DNA from: Macrolepiota albuminosa
Taxonomy: Eukaryota > Basidiomycota > Agaricomycetes > Agaricales > Agaricaceae
Length of the DNA stretch: 64,000 nucleotides
Direction of reading: 5' to 3'
NCBI GenBank assembly: GCA_027475525.1
Contig: JAMWFC010000084.1
Coordinates: 236,258-300,257 of the forward strand
The notes under the pieces were generated by a model. That model saw nothing but the letters and a program-made list of their open reading frames with translations, searched no databases and was not told the origin of the DNA. Shown piece by piece: positions 31,835 through 42,053 of this stretch. A program made the translations under genes and the position numbers. The number at the start of each line of letters is the position of its first letter. Position 1 is the first letter of the stretch.

Positions 31835-32034
31835 AAATAAAGACTGTCCTCAGTCATTCACAGTTCCAGATTAGGTTAAGTCCCATTTCTTTGCCATAAT
31901 GTCAACATTTTTGTCTGAACCTCCTGTAATGTTGTGAGGTTTCTTTTGCATGTTTTTGCTGCCTCCCCTGTCGCTCCAAAGGCCATTTAAACCCTCCTTA
32001 TTGTCCACCACATCCTCACTTCACCATTCCCCCC

Positions 32035-33301
32035 ATGGCTCCTCCTACTGGTCCTAAAAAAACCCTTGGTCCTGACCCTTATTCTCTCCTTGAAAGTGCC
32101 ATCATCCGGGACAAGGATCAACAAATAAAATCCGTCAAACATATTGCCGCCTTTAGCACTGCTGTCACACGTCTCTGTGAGGAAGCTCTTGCCAAAGATG
32201 CACCGGTCCTAGTATCCCGGCATGTCGGAGCAGCTGAACTTGTGCGTTGTTTCTATTTTCGGAGCTTGTTCCAAATTTAACTTTGCATGCATTGCCCCAG
32301 AACTTTGTGGATCACTCCGACTTCCCCCTCATTGCTGAGCAGTCTGGCCTTTACAACATTCTCTACAAGGTCCAGGCCCGCATCGAACGTCGACTTGCCC
32401 AGTCTTCTTCCAACGTCAAAAATTGGTGTATTTTTGCGGACACGATCCTTAAATTAATCACTGATCGCCGTGCCGAAGAAGCTGCCAAACAAGCTGCACA
32501 CGAAGCCAAAGAGCGCGCTGAGGTCACTCTTTGCTTTGTCCATCACCATTCCCTTCTCACCTTCTCCTTTCTCTAGACGCGCCGCCGTGAGGACGCTCGC
32601 CGTGCCCGTGACCATCGCCAGGAGCGTGACAGCGACGTAGAGATGATGAGTGCGTCATCTCCTCGTCCCGTCAAGCGCAAGGCTAACGACGTGAGCTTCC
32701 TTCTATTTCAGAGATTCAAATCGACAAATTGTTTACGCGATTTGCTCATTTTTCGCTTTCTCTCCAGCCCACGCCTGAGACGGCACCCGATTCCAAGAAA
32801 CCACGACTTCAATCCTCTGTCGGTGCGTTTCTTTTTCCTCCCTCACATAAAAACTGGCTTAATTTAGCCTCCCCAGCTTCTTATCGACCCAACGGATCGT
32901 GCGCACAAACTTTATTGGACGAAACCGACCGTATCCTAGCTAAGGATGGCAAAGTTTCGCGCGCTACCCTTCAAGATTACGCCCAAGTTCTCGAGCAAAC
33001 CGCATGCCAACAACTATTTGCGCTCGACATAGCCCAGCAACTCTGTAAGCAGCTTATTGCGCGTCGCGAGGCTGTTCGGATCGCGCTCGACAATCAAGCT
33101 GTCTCCGATGCGGAGATCCGGATCGGAGAGCTGCAAGTCGGTTCCAGCACCAATTTGGTTTGCATTTTTCGTTGCTCGCATCCATTCTTACACTCATCAC
33201 CTCTATTTCCCCAGCCAGCCGTTGAAAGCCCGGATGTTGAAATCCTTGGGCCGGATCCCAAAACTGACGAGGTAAACACTGCCATTGAAGCTACTTTGTA
33301 G
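32035..33301 (+). CDS. Antisense accessory gene of family C: helical protein with bipartite nuclear signal
   Basis: Inside the retroelement but opposite to gag-pol. ATG at 32035 (MAPPTGPKKTLGPDPYSLLE) is 213 bp from the 3' LTR. Exons 32035-32241, 32301-32522, 32577-32690, 32768-32822, 32868-33157 and 33215-33301 fit one frame (324 aa) with GT-AG introns of 59, 54, 77, 45 and 57 nt. Introns 4 and 5 are in-frame without stops, so retention is possible. The protein is mostly helical: IIRDKDQQIKSVKHIAAF, AAKQAAHEAKERAETRRRE. A bipartite basic signal (VKRKAND, then SKKPRLQ) suggests nuclear location. I do not recognise the family. No stops, consistent with a young element. Introns can persist because the gene is antisense to the genomic RNA. 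Confidence 0.75.
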
Positions 33302-34445
33302 TTACAGTATTTTGTTACTACCCAGTAGTCCAATAAACTTGTTTCCCTGCGCCCAATAACTTGAGTCTAAACGTCTATTAACTTGCGCGACGTGTATGAG
33401 TGATGCAAGGCTTCTTGATTGATCATGATCAGCCCTGCTGATCCGCTGATCCGAGCCTCCAGCACTTCTTTTCGGCTCGCTTTTTTTTTTTTTTTTTTTG
33501 TTTCAGCTTCTTCCCGTTGTTCCGATCACCCGAGGAAGCCTGCTTCTTTTCGCTTCCCCCACCTCGGACCGTCATTCCCACTACTCGGCTCCCTTTTTAT
33601 CTGATCGTGTGGGGTAACTCTTTGTTTTTCCCCCCACACTGACCGCTTGGTGTGCGTCTCCTAGCTTCACTCCCTGTCTCCCTTACTCATCCTCTATTGC
33701 CATGGGCACCTTGCCAGGGAGACCACCCCTCGTCACACCTCCCACTCAGTTCTCGGTCATTGCCATCAAGTTCTTCCGATCACGCGGAACAACGGAACTT
33801 TTGCTCTGTTCCATTATCCGGACACGTCTGGGAGATCACAGCTGTCTCAGAACTCTTTCGCCTCCCCTGCACCTCTTCTTATCCCCTTTTACTCGCTTTC
33901 GACGTCTTGTGGACGACATCTCCTTCAGCTTTTTACGTTTCAACTGTACGTGGACTCCCATCAGTAGATCTGCGGACCGCGCGTTCGATTCTGACTTAGC
34001 GCGTTTTCGTGCGCAAGTCCTCAATTCTTTTGCGCTACTCCGTAGACACAGGGTCTTGTCCCATAGTTCAACCAATATATTCCTTGCCCTGTTCCCCTTA
34101 TTCAGAGTCCAGCACTGGCAAACTTTGACCACACATTTATCCATCCACATGTGCCCAACGTGCCGCCGACAGTACGCGCGACCACGTTACATAAGCAGGT
34201 GCACCGACGATTTCAGCTGACGTCGATGTGACCAGTACGCGGTCACGTTTCCAAGAACGCGCGACTCAGCACGTCAGCAACGTAACAACGCGTGCTCGTT
34301 GTGCCAACCCTCTTCTCATTCCCACCACTTCTGTCCAAAACCCATGTAGTTGGTTTGTAGCAACTGTACTAGTTATTGTACAATGCCAATACATGTTTTC
34401 TGCACTTTCTCCCTCTAGTTCTGCCAGAACCTAAGGAAGACTGAT
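33302..34445. other. Noncoding 1.1 kb between the antisense gene and pol of family C
   Basis: Contains a 19-nt poly-T (33481-33499) and pyrimidine-rich sequence. Open frames here, such as 33702-34220, look compositional and resemble no protein I know. It probably holds 3' UTRs of the two convergent genes. Confidence 0.5.
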
Positions 34446-37400
34446 TTATTCTTCCTGTTCTTCTCCTAAGTGTACACCCCTGAGATAGAGGTCTTCCTCC
34501 ACTTGTCCTTCCTGTTTCTCCTCCCTTAACTCTTGTAGTTTAGAGGGAGTAATATCAATCCATTCCTCAATACTGGTAGGCAGAGTGATTTGCTGCCTAG
34601 CCTTGTAAGGTATAACCCTAAAGGCAGCCACCCTCTCTTGCCACACAGTACCATCCAACTCTGCCACTATGTAGTTCCCTCCTTTAGTCCTAGTCAACAC
34701 TACCATAGGTCCCCAATAGCGAGCAGACATTTTCCCACTTAGAGATTTAGCTGCCACTATATTCCTAACCAGTACTAAGTCTCTTGGCTTGAACTTGTAC
34801 TCCTTAATAGAAGCTTCATTTTCTCTTGTGAAGTTCTCTGCCCATCTCAACTTCTCCTTGCTAACTCTAGTCCTCATGTCCTCCACATGCTGGTAGTGCT
34901 TTGCCAGTGCTTGAGCCCTTAAGCCAATTAAGTCTTCTGTAGACACTGGTCCATCAGGCCAGTCTACCAACCAAGTGGCTTCCACTAAGTCCAAGGGTAG
35001 TATAGGATGTGCTCCAGTTACTAAGAAGAATGGGGAACACCCAAATCTCTTTCTAACTGTAATCCTGTCTGCCCACATTACATGCCAGAAGAACCAGTAC
35101 CACTTGGTTCTGTCTTCACAGGCTTTGTACAAGGCCTGCCTCACATCCCAATGTGGTCTCTCTATCCTCCCATTAGCTCTAGAATTATAGGGAGCAATAG
35201 TTATGCCCTGTATCCCATACTTCTTAGATAGCCAATGTACCACTTTTGTGAACTGCCCAGCATTATCTGTTACAATGGTGCTTATACAGCCCCATCTACA
35301 GATCACTTCTTCAAACAACCACTGCCCAATCAACTTGTGGTTATCCTTCTTCAAAGGTCTACCCTCCATCCATGAGGTTAAAGCACACCTCCCATGTACA
35401 ATATACTTGCACCCATTTGAACTTGGTGTCATATGCATGGTATCCAAGTGTATGGTTTCAAATATACTGGGAGTATAGGCTACCACAGGCTGCCTGCATA
35501 CTGCAACTTTCTGCCTAACTTGGCAAGCATGACAAGTGTCTATATACCACTTTACATCAGCTTCCATCTCTGGCCACCAAAACCTCTCCTCCAGTAAAGC
35601 CTTAGTTGCAAAGGTCCCTCTGTGACCAAGTGCATCATGAGCTGATTTTAACATATACATCCTCCTGTCCTTCTCTATGACTAGCTTGTGCTTCCCCTCT
35701 TCTCCTCTCTTGTAAAACCTTCCCTTGAGATCAAAGAAGAACTGCCTTGCAAATCTAAGGAATTGCCCTTCTTTCACCTCTCTGGGTACCTTTCCAGGAT
35801 GCCTAAGCCAGTCCTGTACTAGGGGTAAGAGGTTATCTAAGGCTTTCCCCTTCTCAGTTCTCCTCTCTTCCTGGTACTCTTCTACAGTAGAGGCAGAGGG
35901 CCTTTCTGGCAGCAAGAGTGTAGATAAAGTTAAGACTGCTACTGGATTCAGTGTAGTCCCTGCTTTAGTACTCTGCTCTTGTAAGCCTAAGGCTATCCCT
36001 TGCTCTCTGTCTTTACCCAATCTCACTTCTTCCTGTACATCTTCTGGAGTGACTGCTAACAAGTAGCCTCCTCTTGTATCAATCTCATCCATGAAGTCCT
36101 CTAACTTGAGGGGCACATGTTCCTCCCAGCCAGGTACTTTGTTAATCTCATCTGGATACTCAAAGGACATTGGCTTTGGATCATCCAGTAAAGATGAGTC
36201 CACAGGAGGATACTCTTCATCTCCTGGTTGCTTCTCCCTGCGAGATAGACCATCCATACTGAAAGTCTTTCCTGGCACATGCCTCAAGGTGAAGTGATAC
36301 ATAAGTACAGCTTCTACCCAGCGCATTATAGTAGCATTAGGTCCTATTCCTGGGTTGCTCAGCATGCCCTTGAGGTATTTAGCATCACTCTCAATGATAA
36401 GCTTTCTGCACCCTAGTAACCAATAGCTGCTAACTTGTAATGCCCTCATAAGACCATACAGCTCTCTCTTAGGTTGTGAAAACCTAGCCTCCCTCTCATT
36501 CAAGGTAATGGACCCCAGTCTAGCACAAGTCCTCTGTTTTGGATTTGTACTGTCTTCTTGGAAGATCCCAAACCCTTCAAGGTAATGGACCCCAGTCTAG
36601 CACAAGTCCTCTGTTTTGGATTTGTACTGTCTTCTTGGAAGATCCCAAACCCAACAGCCATCCAAGAAGTGTCTACTGCCAAGATGACAGCTCCTTCAGA
36701 CTCATAGTCTATAGGTCTTAGAGCTGCACAACTTGCTAACCTCCTTTTCATCTCCTTCATGGCCTCCTTCTGTTCTTCCTCCCAGACAAAAGCCACATCA
36801 TCTTTAGTGAGCCTATTGATAGGCTCTGAGATCTTGGCATAGTCCTGGATGAACATCCTGAAGGTACCACAAGTTCCCAAGAACTTCCTAACCTCAGAGA
36901 CATTGCGGCAGTCTCCCCAACTCATGACCACTGCATATCTCTTTGTCTCTGGCTTGCGCCCCTCATAAGAACACAAGTGACCCACTACAGTGATTTCATC
37001 TGCACATAGCACAGACTTAGTCCCTGAGAAGGTTCCTCCAGCATACTTGATGCGCTGAACAACTCTATTGACATTGTTCAGGTGCTCCCATACAAAGCGC
37101 CTAATCCCTTGATTCTCTGCAATAGTCTCATACCCTCCTCCTTCCAACTCATACCTAGTCTCAGGTCCTCTTATTGGAACATCATCAATATAAGGCCAGG
37201 TGACATGAGGTATCTCATCTTGCAAGATATAAGTAACATCATCATGGAAGATGGGAACTGAATTAGTCCATCCCATTGGCAATGTCACCAATCTCAGAGC
37301 TCCATAAGGTGTCTGAAAGGTGGTATAGTCTCTAGACTTAGGGTCCAAAGTCCTTTCATCATATCCAACATAGAGATCACACATCCCACCACATGCTCTT

Positions 37401-38275
37401 CCAGCAAAGTGGTTGGCCAGTTCTTCTGTAGCAGGAGGTACTCCAGAATGAGCTATAGTGACTTTGTTTAGAGGTTCTAAACTGTGCACAAGCCTTAGAC
37501 TTTTCCCATCCTTCTTCAGAACAGCAAACCATTGTGATCTATATGAGGAGTTTGACCTCTCATAAACCCCTGCTTCCAACTTCCTCTTAATCTCCTTGCA
37601 CAGGTCATTGTACTTCCCAGGAGGTATGGGTCTGTTTTTCAACACCCAAGGCTGGTGAGGTACTACTGGCATAACAACAGGTGGGAAGTATTCCTCTTTG
37701 AACTTCCCCTTCTGACTGTCATTCCATGCAAAGGCCTCATTCTGCTGCATCATCAACTGGTGCAGTAACTTCCTCTCTTCTGGCCACAGAAACTCCCCTT
37801 CATGTGCTTGGTCAATAATCTGTTTGCACTCCTCTGTGTACCTCCCAGTAGGTCTGAATTCAGGTGGATGTGGACTCAAAGGTGGCATGTCCTTCAAAGG
37901 ATCCCCAGTGATATTCCTTTCTATCCTGAACTCCTCTGGTGTAGTACCCAACACAGGTCTAACTTTCTTGGCAACAGGCTTATATTTCCCAAACACTTGT
38001 ACAGTTTCCTCCTGGCTTTTCTCCCCCCCACTCTTTAACTCTTCAGGTAGGTAGCCAAGCTCTCCATTCAGGTAAGCTCCCAGCAACTGCCCTGTCCTTT
38101 CTCCTTCTCTTCCAGTAGCATGGTAAGCAGCCAAGTACACATCCCTGAGTTCTTGCTGCTCAAAACTCTTCTCCTTGACACAGTACCCCTTGATCCAGAA
38201 ACCTTCCTCCTCACTCCCCTCTATCATTACTGCAGCCTCTCCTTGATCTGGTATCAACTCCTCAAGGCTGAAGCT
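34446..38275 (-). CDS. pol: Pol of family C: RT, RNase H, integrase
   Basis: Entered by -1 frameshift at 38281-38275. RT: FAVLKKDGKSLRLVHSLEPL, LVTLPMGWTNSVPIF, catalytic WPYIDDVPIRGP. RNase H: ILAVDTSWMAVGFGIFQ, then QPKRELYGLMRAL and IIESDAKYLKGML. Integrase: HDALGHRG (Hx4H) with CHACQVRQ, D in IHLDTMHM, D in VTDNAGQF, E in ANGRIERPHWD. A GPY-type module (ARYWGPMVVLTRTKGGNYIV) ends the protein; no chromodomain follows. The frame is split at 36500 by a 77-bp duplication; the frame offset before and after is exactly what one extra 77-bp unit produces. It converts RNA to cDNA and inserts it. Confidence 0.93.
36499..36652. repeat. Exact 77-bp tandem duplication splitting pol (6 of 6)
   Basis: 36499-36575 equals 36576-36652. 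Without one unit, the RNase H frame runs on (LGSITL joined to NEREARFSQPKREL). Strong evidence that the duplication is recent or artefactual. Confidence 0.95.
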
Positions 38276-39272
38276 TTTCCCAACTCCTCCTTGTTGCTAC
38301 TAGGGGGTGCCTTGCCTCTCTCATAAGTTGGTAGTGCAGTCCTCTTCCCAGTATTAGGATCCCTGATAGTGATAATTGCACTACCATCCTTCAAGTTCTG
38401 CACATTACTCTCAGTGGCTGTATCAAATGGCCTCCCCAGTAATACTGTATAGGCAGGTTTCTCAAATATATGCACTTGCAAGTATATTGTGAAACCCTCA
38501 GCAAACTTGAAGGGCACATTTTTGGCCATCCCCAAAGACTCATTGACCTGTTGATTGGCACTCTCCATGCGCAACCTTATATCAGGATCCCAAGTCAATC
38601 TCAAACTTAGTGCCTTGTCCAAAGCCATGCACACAATCTGAGACCCACTGTCCAGTATAGCCTCTACCTTTTCTTGGTTATTCACACTAGGATACAGAGA
38701 CCTCAACACTTGTAAGTCTCTGGCCACATAGACCACTTCTGGCCTATTCCCTGGTGGAAGCTGTTCCAAGAAGGTAGCCACACAATCCTCATGAACCACT
38801 GATCCCTTTGGAATCCCCTCTTCTTCACTCTGAGAGATATGGTACCCTGGTTGAGGCAAGTCATCTATGTTGACCTGGCCCATTACAGAAGCACTTCTAT
38901 CCTCTTGTGCAAAGACCTTGGCTGCTGTCCACTTGGTAGCACCTTCTCTCCTTCTCCAAGTCTTCTCCAGAGCCTCCTGCAAGGCTGGCACCTTCAACAA
39001 TTCCCTTGTAGAAATTGTCACCTCATTGTCCAATATTTTGCTGACAATCTCCTCCTCCCTTCTCTGCCAAACTCTGGGCTGGTACAGCTCTTTCTTGTCA
39101 TTTTGAAATTTTATGATTTTCTCTCCATTGACAGCAGGCACCTGCTCAAAGGGCAGGTTCCCTTTGCCTACTTCTGTAACTCCCCTTTGCCTTTTCAGAT
39201 CACTCTCAGGTGGTAATGGTGTCCTCAATTCAGGCTGGACCCTGCCATCTGCCACCATCCTTGAGTTCTCTA
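38254..39272 (-). CDS. pro: Pro (aspartic protease) of family C, expressed by -1 frameshift
   Basis: A separate frame between gag and pol, about 335 aa, ending TGA 38256-38254. The retropepsin domain is in its second half: VEAILDSGSQIVCMALDKAL with catalytic DSG, and YTVLLGRPFDTATESN for the second conserved strand. The N-terminal part is charged (VNGEKIIKFQNDKKELYQPR). It would cut the Gag and Gag-Pro-Pol polyproteins. It is reached by slippage at GGGTTTT on the gag stop, and slips again at GGGAAAA 19 nt before its own stop to make Pol. Confidence 0.88.
38275..38281 (-). promoter_or_regulatory. Canonical -1 ribosomal slippery site GGGAAAA, pro-pol junction
   Basis: In the pro frame it reads G GGA AAA. 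Slipping back one base gives GGG AAA AGC, which is the open pol frame (KSFSLEELIPDQGEAA). The pro stop follows 19 nt downstream. The downstream RNA structure was not evaluated. Confidence 0.7.
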
Positions 39273-40541
39273 AAAACCCTCCTGCTTCTGCTGGGTGTTC
39301 TTCTCATAAGTCTGACTCCTTGTAGTTATCAGACTTGACACCAAGCTCTGCAGCTCCTCTATCTTTTTCTCCAAGTCCTCCCTTTCTTTTGGCACTGCCT
39401 GCACATAAGTAGCCACACTAGGCACAACTGTTACTGGTTCCTCTACCCATCCATAGAAGGCAGCAGCCTTAGAGTCCATGATAGCATTGACCCTCTCTTT
39501 TGGAGACACATTAGGTGGACTCCTGGGAATGGGATCCCCAGAAGGTAGCCTAGGCCTGCCTTCAAAAAGAATAAGCTTGCCCTCTTGGACTTGAGCCCTG
39601 AGGTATTCACAGTCATTGGTCCTGTGTCCCAACTCCCAACAATGATAACAGTTTATTCCTGCTGCTGAACTGTTGCCTCCTGGAAACTGGACAGTCTGTA
39701 AGGCCTGAGCAGGCATCCCCATCCTATTCTGCAGACCTCCCTGCATAGGAACCTGGCTCTTTGCCTTCCACTCATTGTTCATAGTCTGCATGAACCCCCT
39801 CAGACTGCTCATCTCTTTCCCCAGAGCCATGACTCCATCCTGGAGGTTAGCTAACCTCCCCTCAGTCTCCAAATCTGGCTCTTGCTTGACCTTGATCATC
39901 CCTGGGACCTTCTCCTGTGGACTGTCATTGTCCCTGAATGAGGTTCCAGAATCAACCAAAATAGCCACCACATTGATGATTTCCTTCAGATCATATCTAT
40001 CATCCTTGTGTCTCCTCCTGGTTATGTCACTATAATGACCATATTTTTGCAAGGCCTGGGCCAGAATAAGTTCCCTGAAGGCTGGGGTGAAGCACTTAGT
40101 GAACTTCTCAACCAGTGCCCCATTCCCAAGCACCCCCTTCAACTTCTTGGCTTCAGCCCTAAACTTCCTGACCAGTGCATGGATCTCTTCTGTGTCATTC
40201 TGTCCCAACCTTGCATGCTCTCTACAGATCCTGTCAAGTACTGCCACACTCCCCTCATCAGAGATTGCCTCTGGGTAGGAATCTTGGACCTCCTTGACAA
40301 AGACCTCCCAACTTGACTCATCACTAAAACTGTCCAATCCCCTCCACTCACTGTCTGTCTCTGCATCCACATACTCTGTCACCCTCTCCTTCCTCTCCTC
40401 AGCATCATTAATCCCTGCAGCCTTGAAGAGACTCTCCATCTTTCTGAGGAAGCGCCTGACTTCAGTGGGCTGTGTGTGGGTGAACCTAGGTGCATCTCTG
40501 CTTGTAGACAGAGGCAATTTTTGTCTTGTAACTTCTGGCAT
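39270..40541 (-). CDS. gag: Gag polyprotein of family C
   Basis: First ATG in frame at 40541 (MPEVTRQKLPLSTSRDAPRF), 423 aa to TAG 39272-39270. The frame is open further upstream (to about 40703, PKQKVSPREQAHKP) without an ATG, so a non-AUG or spliced start is possible. Capsid-like helices include EVRRFLRKMESLFKAAGI, DSEWRGLDSFSDESSWEVFV and VEKFTKCFTPAFRELILAQA. A CX2CX4HX4C knuckle (CYHCWELGHRTNDC) is followed by a basic/proline segment and a C-terminal coiled coil (EREDLEKKIEELQSLVSSL). Intact. Confidence 0.92.
   Translation of the reverse strand: MPEVTRQKLPLSTSRDAPRFTHTQPTEVRRFLRKMESLFKAAGINDAEERKERVTEYVDAETDSEWRGLDSFSDESSWEVFVKEVQDSYPEAISDEGSVAVLDRICREHARLGQNDTEEIHALVRKFRAEAKKLKGVLGNGALVEKFTKCFTPAFRELILAQALQKYGHYSDITRRRHKDDRYDLKEIINVVAILVDSGTSFRDNDSPQEKVPGMIKVKQEPDLETEGRLANLQDGVMALGKEMSSLRGFMQTMNNEWKAKSQVPMQGGLQNRMGMPAQALQTVQFPGGNSSAAGINCYHCWELGHRTNDCEYLRAQVQEGKLILFEGRPRLPSGDPIPRSPPNVSPKERVNAIMDSKAAAFYGWVEEPVTVVPSVATYVQAVPKEREDLEKKIEELQSLVSSLITTRSQTYEKNTQQKQEGF
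39273..39279 (-). promoter_or_regulatory. Canonical -1 ribosomal slippery site GGGTTTT, gag-pro junction
   Basis: In gag the end reads GAG GGT TTT TAG. A -1 slip gives GGG TTT TTA GAG AAC, the open pro frame (NSRMVADGRVQPEL). The heptamer abuts the gag stop codon, a classic arrangement. Confidence 0.72.
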
Positions 40542-40840
40542 ATTTGATAGATTTGTACTTGTAATTTTGATAGTTTTGGATGTTGGCTTTCTTGATCTCA
40601 AGATTTGTTCTGGGTCCCCAGCACTATTGAGTGTGGTGGTCTTGCTGCTCCTGGTAGTGGGCTTGTGTGCTTGCTCCCTAGGACTGACCTTTTGCTTGGG
40701 CACTGTCCTCTTTAGCTTCTCTGGGGTAGACCCTCTTGGTGCAAATGAAATCTTGAATTAAGCTTGAGGTGAACCTGACTTGCTGGTCCACAAATGAACT
40801 TGATGACAGTGTTTCTTGTTGGTAAACTTTCTAAGCCAAA

Positions 40841-40860
40841 GCCCCTCGCGGTGGGCTCCA
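40841..40860 (-). other. Candidate tRNA primer-binding site of family C
   Basis: In element orientation TGGAGCCCACCGCGAGGGGC starts two bases after the 5' LTR. The TGG start matches a tRNA CCA end, so this family probably uses a tRNA primer, unlike families A and B. The tRNA was not identified. Confidence 0.6.
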
Positions 40861-40862
40861 GA

Positions 40863-41808
40863 TGTAGTACTTGGTTGCAAGTAGTACTGATAGTTCTGGG
40901 GCTTTCTTGAAGTCTTAGAAAGTGACCTCTAATCCACACTGGTGCTTGATGATAAAAACTTGATGTATTGGGTGCTTCACAGAATATCAAATATCCTGAT
41001 GGGCAGAAGAAGGTTCTCAATAAACTCCAGCCTAAGCAGTTCACTCCCTGGGAACCACCGAGCCTTTGTCTACCAATAGACTTCCAATGAGAGGTGTTCA
41101 ATAAACTCTAGCCTAAGTGATTCACTCCCTGGGAACCACCGAGCCTTTGCCTATCAATTGCCTGTCTATTCTCTACTAAACTTGGGCTATTTATACTGTT
41201 TTTCTGGTGCACAGACCACTATCTACACATGACTCTTTTGTTGTCAACTCCCCAGCCTCCAAAACATATTTGATAGTCCAATTTCCCTTTTGGGAGGCAT
41301 GTTTCGGTGCCACCAGTTCCACCATTCAACTTCTTGTTCCACCATTCCTCCGGATGTCTCTGATTGCCACTTCCCCATTTGCTTCAGCTCCATTTAGCAC
41401 GATCCCATTCATAGATCCTTCTTTCCCCTTTTAGCGCTTCCCTGCATTCCATGCTTCTTTTGACATCCCTCCATGCTTCTTTTCCTTTCCCCTTTCAGTC
41501 ATGTCAAATCGGGCATTGTCAGATCTGATCTTGATCTAGATCATCACAAATTGATCCCATTTCGTCACTTCTGCCAGCTCCCATGCTTCCCCTCCCCATT
41601 ACAGTGGTTGGACTATTGTTGAGTGGATAGCTTGAGCTGGTCCCTGCCCTTTGTTCTGTACTGTCTGTGTATTTATTGGGGTGTTTTTGGAGATATAATT
41701 TGTTGAGACTGCTACCAGGAGGCTTACAGTTTTCAGCCTTATGATTAAATGTTTATTTTGACTTCTGGTGCATGTTGTGTCCCTGACTGCTGGTACAGTG
41801 TCGTATCA
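40863..41808 (-). repeat. 5' LTR of family C
   Basis: 946 bp, identical by eye to the 3' LTR. Supports very recent insertion or gene conversion. Confidence 0.95.
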
Positions 41809-42048
41809 CCACTTCCTGTTGTTATGCTATTGCTATAAGTCTTAAGCCTCCTAAATCCTTGAAGTCGGTGAATAGAGTGTGCTGAAGGGCTGGTAAATAG
41901 TGATTAAGAAAAAGGAGTAAGACCTGCAATAGAGCACCCAAGCTAGAGCTGCTCTGTATTCAATATAGTCACTAAAGTCTCCAGTATGTCAAGTGTTGGC
42001 CAATCTATAATGTCCTTTGATGTGTTCAATCTGAGTAGAAGCCTATCA
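41809..42048 (+). repeat. Repeat R copy B, right part
   Basis: Continues repeat R after the family C insertion and ends AGAAGCCTATCA. Joined to 30247-30875 it reproduces the order seen in copies A and C. Confidence 0.8.
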
Positions 42049-42053
42049 ATAGT

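Larger units (their letters stand above)
30876..41808 (-). mobile_element. Young complete Ty3/gypsy element, family C (10.9 kb) with antisense gene
   Basis: LTRs 30876-31821 and 40863-41808 (946 bp) appear identical over their full length by eye. Flanks share CCAC, or CCACT if the terminal T belongs to the duplication. Order on the minus strand: 5' LTR, tRNA-type primer site, gag, pro, pol, about 1.1 kb noncoding, a plus-strand gene (32035-33301), polypurine tract, 3' LTR. The only break in gag-pro-pol is a 77-bp duplication at 36499-36652, probably an assembly artefact. No chromodomain is seen. It is inserted in repeat R copy B. This is the best candidate for an active element here. Confidence 0.95.

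Noticed and set aside
33702..34220. 172-aa ORF between the antisense gene and pol of family C
   Set aside because: Composition-driven, no recognisable motif, arginine/leucine/serine-rich, overlapping other open frames; treated as noncoding.
36500..36503. Apparent natural frameshift splitting family C pol into two ORFs
   Set aside because: It coincides with an exact 77-bp duplication; removing one unit restores RNase H continuity, so it is not a programmed or evolutionary frameshift.
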